A stretch of DNA of 64,000 nucleotides. Source: Candidatus Aalborgicola bjergmarkensis (lineage in GTDB: Bacteria; Pseudomonadota; Gammaproteobacteria; Burkholderiales; Burkholderiaceae_C). Below, piece by piece: positions 1 to 9,121 of the stretch (its first letter is position 1; each line of letters starts with the position of its first letter). The stretch covers positions 1 to 64,000 of the forward strand of contig JADJFE010000015.1 in the NCBI GenBank assembly GCA_016708725.1. Direction: 5' to 3'. The position numbers were made by a program, and so were the translations under genes. The notes under the pieces were generated by a model. It worked only from the letters and a program-made list of their open reading frames with translations. It had not been told where the DNA came from and made no database searches.

Positions 1-3000
1 ACCTTTGATTGTGTGACGGTGGTCAATGCCCGAACTAGTGACACCCAGCGTTCCCTGCTGCTGCGGAAAACGTGCCTCTCTTCGCCTTAACACAATGTTA
101 ACTGTTGGAGAATGCGTTGGTTGTAGCAATAATAAGCGTGACATCAGTAGTTTTAGCAACCGTCAGAGAGTCTGCCGCACTATCTGTCGAGCTGGCCACG
201 AAGAAAAGTCAATCCAGTGTAGCGAAACATCAAGCGCAATAAATTTCCGCTTATCACAGGTTAATCGTTTCCAATATTTTGATCGCTGCACCACCGAAGG
301 TAAATGCAGTACACCTGAGCAGTCAATGAATCTACAACGTTTAAGTATCCGTACCGTCACCGCACCAACGAATCCGAGCCACCTAAAGCACGGGCGGTAA
401 ACTTCGGTAGCGTTGGAAGTGTCATTTCCGGTTCCGCCCGTAGAAGGCTGATCCTTATCGATACCTGTTGTCAGATTAAAATTCAAACCACCACCGAGTG
501 TTCATCGAACAGACTGGTCGTCTTGGTTTGCAACTGTCGTTATACCAACTACGGCCTTGACCGAATAGTTTCCGGCAATTCTGTCTTCGCGTCAGTGGCG
601 ATCTCACGGAATAGGTTGCCGTAGTGCACTTTCGGCTGCCAACACAACGCTGGAGGGATTGAATGCACCCGAAGCAAAGTCGTTCAGGTTGGTGTTGCTG
701 GTGCCTTGATCCGCAGCCGTAGCATCACCTGGAACCACTGAGAAATCAATGGTTGTTGCCGTTACAGAGGCTGCACTGGCCGTCAAAGTACCGAACAATA
801 GCAACGCCCTTCACATACTAGAAAGGATACTCACGGTCAACGCATATCAAGGCTTCATCCGTAATCAAAACTTGCGCAGATGGAGTTTTTGCAACAGCCG
901 TACCCGTGCTAGGTGCAGACAACGTCAAGCTAACACCTTCGTCGGTTTCAGGGCTAGTTACATCTGTAGCAATAGGAACCGTGACGGTTTTTGTGACTTC
1001 GCCAGCAGCAAAAGTCAGAGTACCGGTGTTGCCAGCTGGGACGTGCGTTCCGGTATCCGTACCCAAAACTGCTGTTCCGACACCTGCCAATGTGTAAACA
1101 ACGGAAGTAGCAGCCGCCTGAGCTGCACTCCAGGTCACAGTGAAAGTTGCGTTGCCGCCTTCAGATCGAGCTGAACCTGCAGTGACACTGAAGGTAGGAG
1201 TGGTGCTGGCGGTGACCGTCACTGGAACGGAGGTGGTGCTGGTCAAAGGAAGTGCCGTGTAGTTATCTGCTACGGTTACCTTGATAGTGTCAGCGCCCAG
1301 ATAACCTGTAGTGGGGGTGGGGGTGTACACGCCACCCGTGCCAACTGCCACGGTACCGTGATCAGCCGTGTAAGTGTAGGTCAGGGTATCGCCGTCGGCA
1401 TCGGTCGCGACAATGCTGCCAGCGAGGGGGGTATCTTGCGCAGTGCTCAACGCCGTGGGAGAGGTAATGGCAGGGGCTGTGTTGATAATGACATTCGCCG
1501 TGCCCTTGATGGCGCTGTCAATACCGGCCACGTTGTATGCAAACGAGCCCTCTCGCTTTCCAGAATCGGCAATAAAGATGATGTCGCCGTTCGAGGAATT
1601 GAAAATTTGACCATTCCCATTCGTAACAGTGCTTGCGGTGACCGCGCCGGTGGGTGCAGCCTTGCCAGTGGAGTCAAGATAATTAGCGAGCAGAGTCGAC
1701 TGCTTGATGATGGCAGTGCCTTGACCGCTGACGGTGGTTCCAGTGATGGTGTCCGTAGCCAATATTGGCAGAACGGATGTATCAGCAATGCTGGTGGTCG
1801 CCGTTTTGCTTGCCGCAGTCACAGTAACGATCTCAGCGCCTTCTGTGGTCATGTCGTTGATCGCAGCAACCGTTATGGTGGCTTTGCCGCCGACCAGTGT
1901 GACACTGCCCGTCAAACCGCCGGTGGCATCCGCCGCATCAATGCCGGTGCCGCTCAGAGTATAGGCCTGGGTGCTTACGTCGGTTGCATCGCTGGATTGC
2001 AGGACAAAGGTAGCACTGGCGCCTTCGTTCACGCTGGTCTGATTGGCCGTGAGCGTGTAGGTGGGCGTAGTAGAGGTGTCGTTAATGGCAACTGAGGCCT
2101 TAACAGTACTGCCGTCAAGAGTTACCGTGAGTGTTTCGCCGGAGTCTGTAATGAAGTCTTTAGCAATTGGAACCGAAATCGTTGCCGCTCCAGCCGACAT
2201 TGTCACAGAACCTGTAAGCAAACCGCCGGTGACATCCGCAGCACTTACACCAGACAGCGTATAAGAAATTTTAGTGCCATCAGCAACATTGGAAGCCGCC
2301 AGACTGAACGTAACGGTATCACCTTCATTGACACTGGATGCTGCCGACGTTAGCTTGTAAGTGACATCTTCAATGGTGACAGTCTGGTTTTGATCCAAAA
2401 CAGTGTTATTGGCATCATCCTTGAGCAGGTAGAAACGCATGCCTTCCAGCGCTTCGGCCGTGCTGTCATTTGTTACTGCAACCGTAACAGTCGTACCCAC
2501 GCCCGCCTTGGTACCAGCAGCAAACGTTACTTTGCCATTGTTTGGAGAAACATCATTGAAGTCAGCAGCCACAACAGAGCCACCGATGGTGTCGCCCTGC
2601 AGATTCCACTGCACCGTGGTAGCAGTTTGTACATCTTCAGCAGGCGTAATGGTGAACTGGAAGCTACCACCTTCTTGCACCTGACTTTTGCTCACGCTCA
2701 CGCTGTAGGGCGGCGTTGTCGAGGTGTCTGAAATGGTTGTACTGGCCGTGGCAACTGATGCGGCAGAGGCATCTTTGAGGGTCAGGGTCAGGGTTTCATT
2801 GCCTTCGGTTTTGCTGTCAGCCACAGTCGGCACGGTCAAGGATGCCTTGCCGTCCGTACCTACCGTCAATGTGCCTTTGGTTGCAACTTTAACATCGGCA
2901 TCGGTAATGCCTGTGCCACTCAATTCGTAGCTCAGTGCAGTACCGGAAGTCACGTTGGTAGTCAGATCAAATGTAACCGAACTGCCTTCATTAACGCTGG

Positions 3001-3795
3001 CGGCAGAAGAAGTAAGCGTGTAGGTCGGTGCTTTGGATGTGTCGTTGACCGTGGTTGTGGCTGAACTGCCCGTACCGGTCTTGCCATCGAGTGTCACAAC
3101 CAGGGTTTCTGCACCTTCAGTCTTGAGGTCGGCTTTCAAATCGACCGTGATAGAGGCTTTGCCGTCCGTGCCAACAGTTGCCTTGCCAGTCAAGGAGCCG
3201 CTAGCCAAGTCGGCTGCGTCGATGCCGGTGATGGTATAGGCAACTTCGGTGCCTGCAGTCACGTTGGCCGTGGTCAGGTTGAACGTTGCCTTGGTGCCTT
3301 CGTCAGCGCTGGTGGCAGCGGCTGCGAGGGTGTAGGTGGAAGATGTTGCACTACCGCCAGTGGTGGTGCTGTAGCTGGGTTTGCCGGTTACCGAGATGTC
3401 GCTGGCGGCGGGCAAGGCGCAGCCACGCCCAATTGGCGGCGAATTGCGCGAATGTCGCACCAGAAGTGGTGCCGGTCGTCACTGTTGTATCGCCAGCCAC
3501 TGCGTTGGCGCCGATGTCAAAGGTAAATTTTGTAGCACCAAGAATCTTGATGATGGCACCATTGCTGAGTGTCAGTTGCGCTGCATCGGCAAAAAAGGAA
3601 CTGGAAGTGATGGTCAACCCTTCGGCCAACTGCACCTTGTTAGCGCCTTCTGTGTCAATAATGGTGATTGAACTCGCTTGGCGGGAATCAAAGGGCTAAG
3701 GATGTAGGTATCGTTACCCCACCACCACGGTACGTTGTTCCATTGGCTGCAACAATGAGGAAGTCGTCGGAACTTGAGCCTGCTAAAGAAGCCAT
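1..3795 (-). pseudogene. Frameshifted giant Calx-beta/RTX-like surface protein, cut by the left window edge
   Basis: Reading down from an ATG at 3795 (MASLAGSSSDDFLIV) the protein begins with the GGGGND-type module also found in the genes at 18470-19945 and 58073-61504. Frame is lost near 3700 (inside a run of G), near 3650 and again near 3460. A long intact Calx-beta stretch follows (818-3460), then frame is lost near 820. Coding-like text continues in shifting frames to the left edge: a stretch at 604-804 (TASAASVTATTIDFSV) and one at 163-486 (LTTGIDKDQPSTGGTGNDT, a typical RTX-like GGxGND pattern). Near 340-370 one extra T would restore GTDTLNVVDSLTAQV. This is either a decaying gene or a repetitive gene with consensus errors. 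The protein was probably secreted, by type I secretion to judge from the domains; that is inference. The C-terminus is outside the window. Confidence 0.75.
818..3460 (-). CDS. Intact reading-frame block of the Calx-beta surface protein (~880 aa)
   Basis: This is the longest uninterrupted part of the broken gene. It has at least six Calx-beta-like units of about 100 residues. Each carries a core such as VNEGSSVTFDLTT, then TALSYELSGTGI, then TEGNETLTLTL and an end such as TTISDTS. The units lie around residues 45-150, 150-255, 255-370, 370-470 and 470-560, with one more near the C-terminal end (SARSEGGNATFTVTWS). A cadherin/Big-like stretch (ITSPTALSTAQDTPLAGSIVATDADGDTLTYTYTADHG as separated motifs) lies near residues 665-740. 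Calx-beta domains bind calcium and are typical of large adhesins and type I secretion substrates. There is no signal peptide or good start codon, because this is an internal fragment. It should not be read as a complete gene. Confidence 0.7.
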   Translation of the reverse strand: MRHSRNSPPIGRGCALPAASDISVTGKPSYSTTTGGSATSSTYTLAAAATSADEGTKATFNLTTANVTAGTEVAYTITGIDAADLASGSLTGKATVGTDGKASITVDLKADLKTEGAETLVVTLDGKTGTGSSATTTVNDTSKAPTYTLTSSAASVNEGSSVTFDLTTNVTSGTALSYELSGTGITDADVKVATKGTLTVGTDGKASLTVPTVADSKTEGNETLTLTLKDASAASVATASTTISDTSTTPPYSVSVSKSQVQEGGSFQFTITPAEDVQTATTVQWNLQGDTIGGSVVAADFNDVSPNNGKVTFAAGTKAGVGTTVTVAVTNDSTAEALEGMRFYLLKDDANNTVLDQNQTVTIEDVTYKLTSAASSVNEGDTVTFSLAASNVADGTKISYTLSGVSAADVTGGLLTGSVTMSAGAATISVPIAKDFITDSGETLTVTLDGSTVKASVAINDTSTTPTYTLTANQTSVNEGASATFVLQSSDATDVSTQAYTLSGTGIDAADATGGLTGSVTLVGGKATITVAAINDMTTEGAEIVTVTAASKTATTSIADTSVLPILATDTITGTTVSGQGTAIIKQSTLLANYLDSTGKAAPTGAVTASTVTNGNGQIFNSSNGDIIFIADSGKREGSFAYNVAGIDSAIKGTANVIINTAPAITSPTALSTAQDTPLAGSIVATDADGDTLTYTYTADHGTVAVGTGGVYTPTPTTGYLGADTIKVTVADNYTALPLTSTTSVPVTVTASTTPTFSVTAGSARSEGGNATFTVTWSAAQAAATSVVYTLAGVGTAVLGTDTGTHVPAGNTGTLTFAAGEVTKTVTVPIATDVTSPETDEGVSLTLSAPSTGTAVAKTPSAQVLITDEALICVDREYPF

Positions 3796-3826
3796 GGTTT
3801 TATCTCTCTCTGAAATGGAAATATGT

Positions 3827-3877
3827 AAAAAAAACAAAAAAACAACCCCGCATCCACTCACCCGAATGAATGCGGGG
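3827..3877 (-). terminator. Rho-independent terminator between the two giant surface genes
   Basis: On the minus strand a 14-bp stem (arms within 3846-3877, beginning CCCCGCATTCATTC and closing on a GGGT loop, with a few G-T pairs) is followed by a T-rich tract broken by single Gs (complement of 3827-3845). It lies just after the stop codon of the upstream minus-strand gene (stop at 3893) and just before the ATG at 3795 of the next. The two giant genes are therefore probably separate transcripts. Confidence 0.85.
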
Positions 3878-4357
3878 CGCGCGCACTTTGTATTATGCCA
3901 AGGTTTCGATAATAACCGTTGTTGAAACAACGCCAGTCAATGTTACACCACCCAAAACGCCGCTGCTGTCTGCATCAAAGTAATAGGATGCATTGCCAGG
4001 AGGGAGCGAACGGATCGTCCGCAACCGTCACACCAGCCAGCGCAAGGAATTGTGCCTGCGTAAAGACCGTACCAGTTCCCACATCCTCAAAGACCAGCTT
4101 GTCATAAGTGACATCGAAACCAGTAAGCGATCTCACCACCACCTGCCTTGGTTTTTGTCGGACGGCCATTGACCATCGCATACGGATAGACAAAGGATTC
4201 AGCAGCAGCCGTTCCAGCAACCGTTCCAGGAACCGTATTTGTTGCCAAAGCAGCCGCTGTCAAAGAAACCGTGGTGACCAATGCGGCAACACTGGTGTCA
4301 GCAATAATCGTGCTGGCGTTCGGCATCGATGTACCACGCGTCGTTGCCCGTCTGCCT

Positions 4358-5602
4358 TCAGCGTTCAGCACCCGCAGCCAGCGGCACAGTGATAGTGCCG
4401 GTGTTGTTGTTGATGGTCACAGTGCCGGTCAGGGCAGTAGCACCCGTGATGTCAGCAGTAGTGATACCGGTGCCGCTCAAGGTGTAGTTGAGCACGGTGC
4501 CATTGGCAACGTTGGTCGTTGTCACCGTGAAGGTGGCAGACGTGCCTTCGTTGTTGCTGGCAGCACCTGCGGCAACTGCGTAGGTGGGCGTCGCTACTGG
4601 CGTCGTGCTGGTGTCAGCGATGATCGTGCTGGCGTTCGCCATCGATGCACCACCTGCTGTTGTTGCCAGATCAACCTTCAGCGTTTCAGCGCCTTCGGTC
4701 GTCACATCCGCAGCCAGCGGCACAGTGATAGTGCCGGTGTTGTTGTTGATGGTCACAGTGCCGGTCAGGGCAGTGGCACCCGTGATGTCAGCAACAGCAA
4801 TGCCGGTGCCGCTCAAGGTGTAGTTGAGCACGGTGCCATTGGCAACGTTGGTCGTTGTCACCGTGAAGGTGGCAGACGTGCCTTCGTTGTTGCTGGTGGC
4901 ACCAGCTACAACTGCGTAGGTGGGCGTTGCAACAACAGTACCTGTTGCGGACGGTCCATCGGCCAATGCATAGGCAGCGGAGGCGGAGTTGACGAAGTTG
5001 GCAGCGGCTACGCCGGTTGCACCAAGCCAAGCTGCACCTGCAAGGTTGATCGTACCTTGGTTGGTAGCAACTGCATTGCTGGCTCCGACCGGATCGGTGA
5101 TGGAGTACACCGTGCCAACACCAGGATTGGTAGCGGACACATTCACAAAGACATGCGTTGGCGCCAGCAGTAACGTGTTGTCGGCAGCGTACATGGCTGC
5201 CAATTTCAGCTTCAATAGTCGAGCCCGTTGGCACCGGCACAGCCGTTTCCACATTGATAGACTTGTCTGTGGCGTAGGCCGCAGTGCACCCAATCCCGCC
5301 AATCGACCTGAAGTCGAGGTGATCAATACCCTGGCCGCTGGTGGCAAAATTGAGGATGACGTCATCACCAAAATTAGGCTCGATCTTGATCGTTTCATTG
5401 CTGGACGCAGCTGTGGTAGCCGCACCAGAATCAAGGTGGTACTCAGAACGATGATGTCGTTACCAGTTCCGGGAGTGATCAGGTTATCGGTGGTGCTGGT
5501 GCTGGCGGCGCCCGTAACGTTGACCAAGCCATCGGTGGCCATGACCGTGTTGTAGTCAGCATTCGTGGTGTACTGGGGCATACCCATGACCGCACCACCC
5601 AT
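4358..5602 (-). CDS. Calx-beta block of the DUF4214 surface protein, itself containing a double frame slip
   Basis: The block opens with LVNVTGAASTSTTDNLITPGTGNDIIVL, given as motif text, then leaves the true frame at about 5440 (a basic, low-complexity stretch around RPAMKRSRSSLILVM). It returns near 5217 at LAAMYAADNTLLLAPTHVFV. In the alternative frame the skipped part reads DDVILNFATSGQGIDHLDF, a normal RTX-type ending, so the basic stretch is an artefact of two compensating indels. The last 220 residues are two Calx-beta units with the core EGTSATFTVTTTNVANGT. The block ends in PLAAGAER, where it leaves frame again. It is a fragment and not a complete protein. Confidence 0.5.
   Translation of the reverse strand: MGGAVMGMPQYTTNADYNTVMATDGLVNVTGAASTSTTDNLITPGTGNDIIVLSTTLILVRLPQLRPAMKRSRSSLILVMTSSSILPPAARVLITSTSGRLAGLGALRPTPQTSLSMWKRLCRCQRARLLKLKLAAMYAADNTLLLAPTHVFVNVSATNPGVGTVYSITDPVGASNAVATNQGTINLAGAAWLGATGVAAANFVNSASAAYALADGPSATGTVVATPTYAVVAGATSNNEGTSATFTVTTTNVANGTVLNYTLSGTGIAVADITGATALTGTVTINNNTGTITVPLAADVTTEGAETLKVDLATTAGGASMANASTIIADTSTTPVATPTYAVAAGAASNNEGTSATFTVTTTNVANGTVLNYTLSGTGITTADITGATALTGTVTINNNTGTITVPLAAGAER
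4381..4926. repeat. Tandem near-identical Calx-beta-coding repeat, period 336 bp
   Basis: About 210 bp at 4381-4590 recurs at 4717-4926 with only a few differences; the offset is 336 bp, exactly 112 codons. Both copies encode the EGTSATFTVTTTNVANGTVL type of unit. A diverged third copy lies in another gene at about 18911-19100. The left-hand repeat boundary coincides with one of the frame breaks near 4375. Confidence 0.85.
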
Positions 5603-6186
5603 GACTCGCCATCACAGCACACCTCGGAGGCCGTAAGCTGGTGCCCAGCCATGGCATGGGCTGAGCAGCAGCAGTGTTGGTGACATCGGTTGTGCCTCGT
5701 TCCTGCAGCGACAGGGCAAGGCCAGTGCAACCGCCAGATCACCCGGAACCATCGCGCCATCAACCAATGACTTGACAATCAGGCTGTTGGCTGGACCGTC
5801 TTCCGCAACCAACAGCGCCTTGAGCGTGGCATCGGTGTTGATGGCCTGCTTGATGGCTTGGTTGATTTGCAGATCGCTGGTGCGATAACCTGTACCGGCA
5901 ATGGTAATCGTGGAAGAAACGATGCCTTTGAAATTGACCGTCAACTTGGTGTTGAAGAAGTTGTAGGTTTCATTGGTATCCGAACGCACATCGTTGATGT
6001 CGCGCACCGCAAGACCTGCGGAGGCAGCAACCTGGTCGGCTGTGTTGTAGATCCACTGACCATGTCCGGCATTATGACCCACTGCATTGGTCGTCACCAC
6101 AGTTTGAACACCTGTGTTATCAGAGAAAATCCAGTCGTTACCTGCACCACCCAGGATATTCTTGTCGCCAGCACCCGGCGTGCGGA

Positions 6187-7725
6187 TCACGTCGTTACCT
6201 CTGCAACATCACCAGTAGGGCTGGGCTGCGTGTCAACCAGGGTGATGTACTTTGCAATCGTGTCCTGGGTGATTTGCGCCGTAAACGCCAACTTACCCGT
6301 CATTTCATGAGCATCGATCAAACGCACATCGCTGAAACCAAAGGCGCCATGGTGATCAGCCACGGGCGAACCTTCATCAACACCCTTGAGGATGCTGTCG
6401 TTACCAGCAACACCAGTGCCCGCAACCGCCCCATTCGCATTTCCATTGACTGTCAGATCACCGGACAGGTAGTTGGTGTAAGCATCGCCAACCGTGCGGC
6501 TGATTGCACCATTCTTGATGGTGACTTCACGCAGCGCGTTGTTGGTGCTGTTGATGGTCTGCAGCTTGCTGTTGTCGCGCACTTCAATCTCAAAACGCTC
6601 AACACCACGCGAGGTGGAAGTTTCACCCACAGACATACCACCGATAACCAGATCGCCACCCGTGCTACCCATACCTACGTCATCCAGGATAACCTTGCTG
6701 GTAACCAACTCGGATACGGAGGATGCTGCAGAATTGAATGCCTGAGCAATAGCGCCAGCTCCAGGCGCGGTATTTTCAGCATAGGTCCACTTGTACGCTG
6801 TATCGCTCTTGGAGAACGGCTCTGCAGACTTCAAAGTGAGAAATTTACCCGTCAGATTCAAGAAGCTTTCAGCAACCTTGGCACTGGCACCACCGCCTTT
6901 GGCAACCTCGGTCTGCATATTGACATCGCTGCTCAGCGTCACCGTGTAATCTGCGGAGAGATCCTTGACAACGCCGTCAACATTTGCCTTCTTCAGACCA
7001 TTGACAAATGCAGTTTGCAACTCTGCGTATGTTTGCGCCGCATCAAACGCACTTCCCTCTTGGGTGTTCGTACCACCCAAAGTCACTGTTGCGCCAGCGG
7101 CAGTCTTGAAGCTAAAGCCATTGAAAGCCGTGTTCTTCAAAGCAGCCGTACCAGCCTTCACCGACTCGGTATCCATAACATAGATATTCAAGGAACCGGA
7201 CGATGTGCTGGCATTGCGCAGGGATTGCTGATTAAAGTACACAGCGTAATCCACATTACCTGGATCGGTCTCCACCATCGCGATGGTGATATCGCTGGTT
7301 TTCTGGCTATTGCCAATGCGCACGTCTTCAATGATGACATCCGAGCGGCTGTTATTGGATTCCCAACGGGTCACACCCACAGCAGCAGTCACATGATCGG
7401 CCGCATCCACACCCAAAGAGCGCTGCGCATCGATTTGCACAGGACGATTTGTCATGTTGTTGCCATTGATCGGATCACTGGTTGTGGCTTGGGCACGGAC
7501 GACCACACTTTCGAGATTGGTAAAAATCGGCGTAATAGCCACACCCGTGCCCGTCATATCGGCATACAAGGTATCCACGCCAGCGCCGCCATCAATGCGA
7601 TCACCATCCTGCAAGGTGTTAGCGTTATTAACTGTACGAGCAAGGAAAACGTCGTTGCCGGATGTGCCGATAAGGTTATCAGCAGGGCCGGTTAAGCGCA
7701 CTGGAGGTGAAGCTACCACCTTCAC
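6187..7725 (-). CDS. RTX-like block of the DUF4214 surface protein (~512 aa)
   Basis: This open stretch begins with GTSGNDVFLARTVNNANTLQDGDRIDGG, a haemolysin-type calcium-binding pattern given here as a motif run, and continues with TNLESVVV and long beta-rich Thr/Asn/Gly text. The same arrangement (DUF4214, then GND/GGAG, then 'NLE' repeats) is typical of large proteobacterial surface or S-layer-like proteins exported by type I systems. It is in the same frame as the DUF4214 piece upstream, separated only by TGA. At its end (GDVAEVTT) the frame slips by one base: reading GGTAACGACGTGATC in the next frame gives GNDVIRTPGAGDK and continues into the 5612-6190 block. It is an internal fragment; function beyond a structural secreted protein is unknown. 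Confidence 0.6.
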   Translation of the reverse strand: MKVVASPPVRLTGPADNLIGTSGNDVFLARTVNNANTLQDGDRIDGGAGVDTLYADMTGTGVAITPIFTNLESVVVRAQATTSDPINGNNMTNRPVQIDAQRSLGVDAADHVTAAVGVTRWESNNSRSDVIIEDVRIGNSQKTSDITIAMVETDPGNVDYAVYFNQQSLRNASTSSGSLNIYVMDTESVKAGTAALKNTAFNGFSFKTAAGATVTLGGTNTQEGSAFDAAQTYAELQTAFVNGLKKANVDGVVKDLSADYTVTLSSDVNMQTEVAKGGGASAKVAESFLNLTGKFLTLKSAEPFSKSDTAYKWTYAENTAPGAGAIAQAFNSAASSVSELVTSKVILDDVGMGSTGGDLVIGGMSVGETSTSRGVERFEIEVRDNSKLQTINSTNNALREVTIKNGAISRTVGDAYTNYLSGDLTVNGNANGAVAGTGVAGNDSILKGVDEGSPVADHHGAFGFSDVRLIDAHEMTGKLAFTAQITQDTIAKYITLVDTQPSPTGDVAEVTT

Positions 7726-7734
7726 ATGCGATGC

Positions 7735-8313
7735 TCACCGGTTGGCAACGGTAGCCATAACCTCAGATGCAGTCGGAATAGTGCTTGAATCAGCCTTAAC
7801 TTTCGCCAACCAAGTACGCGCTGCAGTCGCGTCCGCATTGCCACTGTAGTCCACAGCAAAAATTTTACCCGTACCAAAGCCAGCATCCGTCATGGAGCGA
7901 CCATCTACAGCAGCAGTAAACATATTAGCCGCTGCAGTTTTGTTGGCGATGGCGATAAGGTCTCCATTTTTCGCACCATCCAGGATGTTCATTGCAATTT
8001 TGCCTGCTGTGAACGTGCCAGCAGCAAAACCGTCGACATAGAACTGCTTGCCGGGTGCATCTGCAGCACGGCCAAACAGCGCCATGTAGATCTTATCAAT
8101 CACATCACCAACATTGGCCGTGGTGATGGAAGAACCATAGAGAGCGGTAGCTTCTTCACTGGTTGCAAATTCTTCAATCACTTTTCCAAGGTCACCACCA
8201 TTGACAGCGGCCATTTGTGACCAAAAAAGCAAACCGCCGGAGTCGGCGGGACGTTGATAAAAAGCCGTATAAATCTTTTGAACTTGATCAAAGTAGCTAG
8301 AAGCTGCTGCCAT
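7735..8313 (-). CDS. DUF4214 domain protein, N-terminal part of the surface gene (192 aa)
   Basis: Two DUF4214-like units are visible. The first (residues 1-60) has the pattern VQKIYTAFYQRPADSGGLLFW, and the second (about 70-120) has IDKIYMALFGRAADAPGKQFYVDG. A short tail ends in STIPTASEVMATVANR. DUF4214 modules often occur at the N- or C-terminus of very large RTX or S-layer-like secreted proteins. There is no signal peptide, as is usual for type I secreted proteins. The TGA stop is in the same frame as the following RTX-like block (7725-6187), so a single nonsense codon separates them. This could be a mutation of one long gene or a true short protein. The start at 8313 has a GGAG box seven bases upstream. 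Confidence 0.7.
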   Translation of the reverse strand: MAAASSYFDQVQKIYTAFYQRPADSGGLLFWSQMAAVNGGDLGKVIEEFATSEEATALYGSSITTANVGDVIDKIYMALFGRAADAPGKQFYVDGFAAGTFTAGKIAMNILDGAKNGDLIAIANKTAAANMFTAAVDGRSMTDAGFGTGKIFAVDYSGNADATAARTWLAKVKADSSTIPTASEVMATVANR

Positions 8314-9121
8314 GTGTTACTCCGTTGAATAAAAAAAACAAAACAATGATACCTGATGAATCATGGTTTAACGGGCATCTTACTTTCGCCCCTCCGTCCA
8401 TGTCAAGCCACGCTTCTTGCGTTGAGCTAGAGAGAGTGTAGCATTGTTGCCAAGTAACAACTCATGGCGACTCTGGCTTTACTAGCACCGGGTTGGCAAA
8501 ATAAGACAGTTCGATCCGTTTACAAGCATGCCCCCCGCGCTCTGACCAGTTTTTTGCAAAGCGCTGCACCAACAGCGAGCGTTTACCTCGTTTTTGCAGA
8601 TTGATACTTCTAATTGAGGCTTTTTTCTGGTGCACTATTTTTTGTTGTTTTTATGCAGAAGAATGCTTTGTACAGCTCCGGCCCCACACCCCACAACATC
8701 CACGCTCCCCGCAAGCGGGAGATTGCGTAACATCATCAGTGAGGTAAAACTTTTCCCATCACCGCAGGAGACGGTGGCGTGCGTGTGCCAGCACCAAAGG
8801 TGCGGCTTCATACCAGCCTGGGGCATCGCCCCAGGTATCGAGTCGCCCCACCCGACAGGGATGAGGGCCAGATCCAACGCATCACCGCATCCCGGATTAC
8901 GAGGTCAGACATCATTTTCGTAGCCTTACGGTCCGTCCGGGGTAGGGCTTTGGGCCTTTGGCCCTCCAGAACGGTCAAACGCCGCAAGACGCAGATGTGC
9001 CTTCGAGGCTGGAGTTTGGTTTGATCACTAGATTTGAAGCACTACCGTCTATCCGTTGTCCATCCGTTTTAGCAAATCGGGAGCTGTTGACCGTTAACCG
9101 GTTAACAGATATATTTCAACA
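8314..9121. other. Gene-free region with hairpin repeats upstream of higB
   Basis: I see no credible gene in these ~800 bases; short open frames on both strands have no family features. The left part holds the promoter and leader region of the surface gene starting at 8313. A hairpin repeat at 8706-8735 (CCCCGCAAGCGGGAGATTGC and following bases) recurs between higB and higA. Two further small hairpins lie at 8791-8803 (GCACC aaa GGTGC) and 8817-8835 (CCTGGGGC atc GCCCCAGG). The block looks like a composite of palindromic intergenic repeats. Confidence 0.6.

Larger units (their letters stand above)
3893..8313 (-). pseudogene. Frameshifted DUF4214/RTX/Calx-beta surface protein
   Basis: The gene starts at ATG 8313 behind a GGAG ribosome-binding site and can be followed to a TAA at 3893 only by changing frame. 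An in-frame TGA lies at 7735-7737, directly after the DUF4214 part (ending VMATVANR). Frame changes occur near 6195, 5660, 5440, 5217, 4375, 4130 and 3990. Order of parts: DUF4214 (8313-7735); RTX-like GTSGNDVF and GGAGVDTLYADMT section (7725-6187); a GGAGNDWIFSDN section (6190-5660); two nearly identical Calx-beta units (about 4926-4381); and a C-terminal module ending in GGVTLTGVVSTTVIIETLA. That end matches the C-terminus of the intact gene at 18470-19945, so the tail is homologous to a functional one. Nearby long genes such as rne and ileS are uninterrupted, so the damage is local. True decay and assembly error in repeats are both possible. Confidence 0.75.

Noticed and set aside
4271..5173. 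Long plus-strand frame opposite the Calx-beta gene
   Set aside because: It reads as repetitive Arg/Ser/Gly text, an antisense shadow of the repeats, with no domain.
6274..7695. 473-codon plus-strand frame
   Set aside because: Exact antisense of the RTX-like block; no RBS or family match.
8630..9024. Several 80-100-codon frames on both strands
   Set aside because: They overlap hairpin repeats, have no common family text and no ribosome-binding sites.
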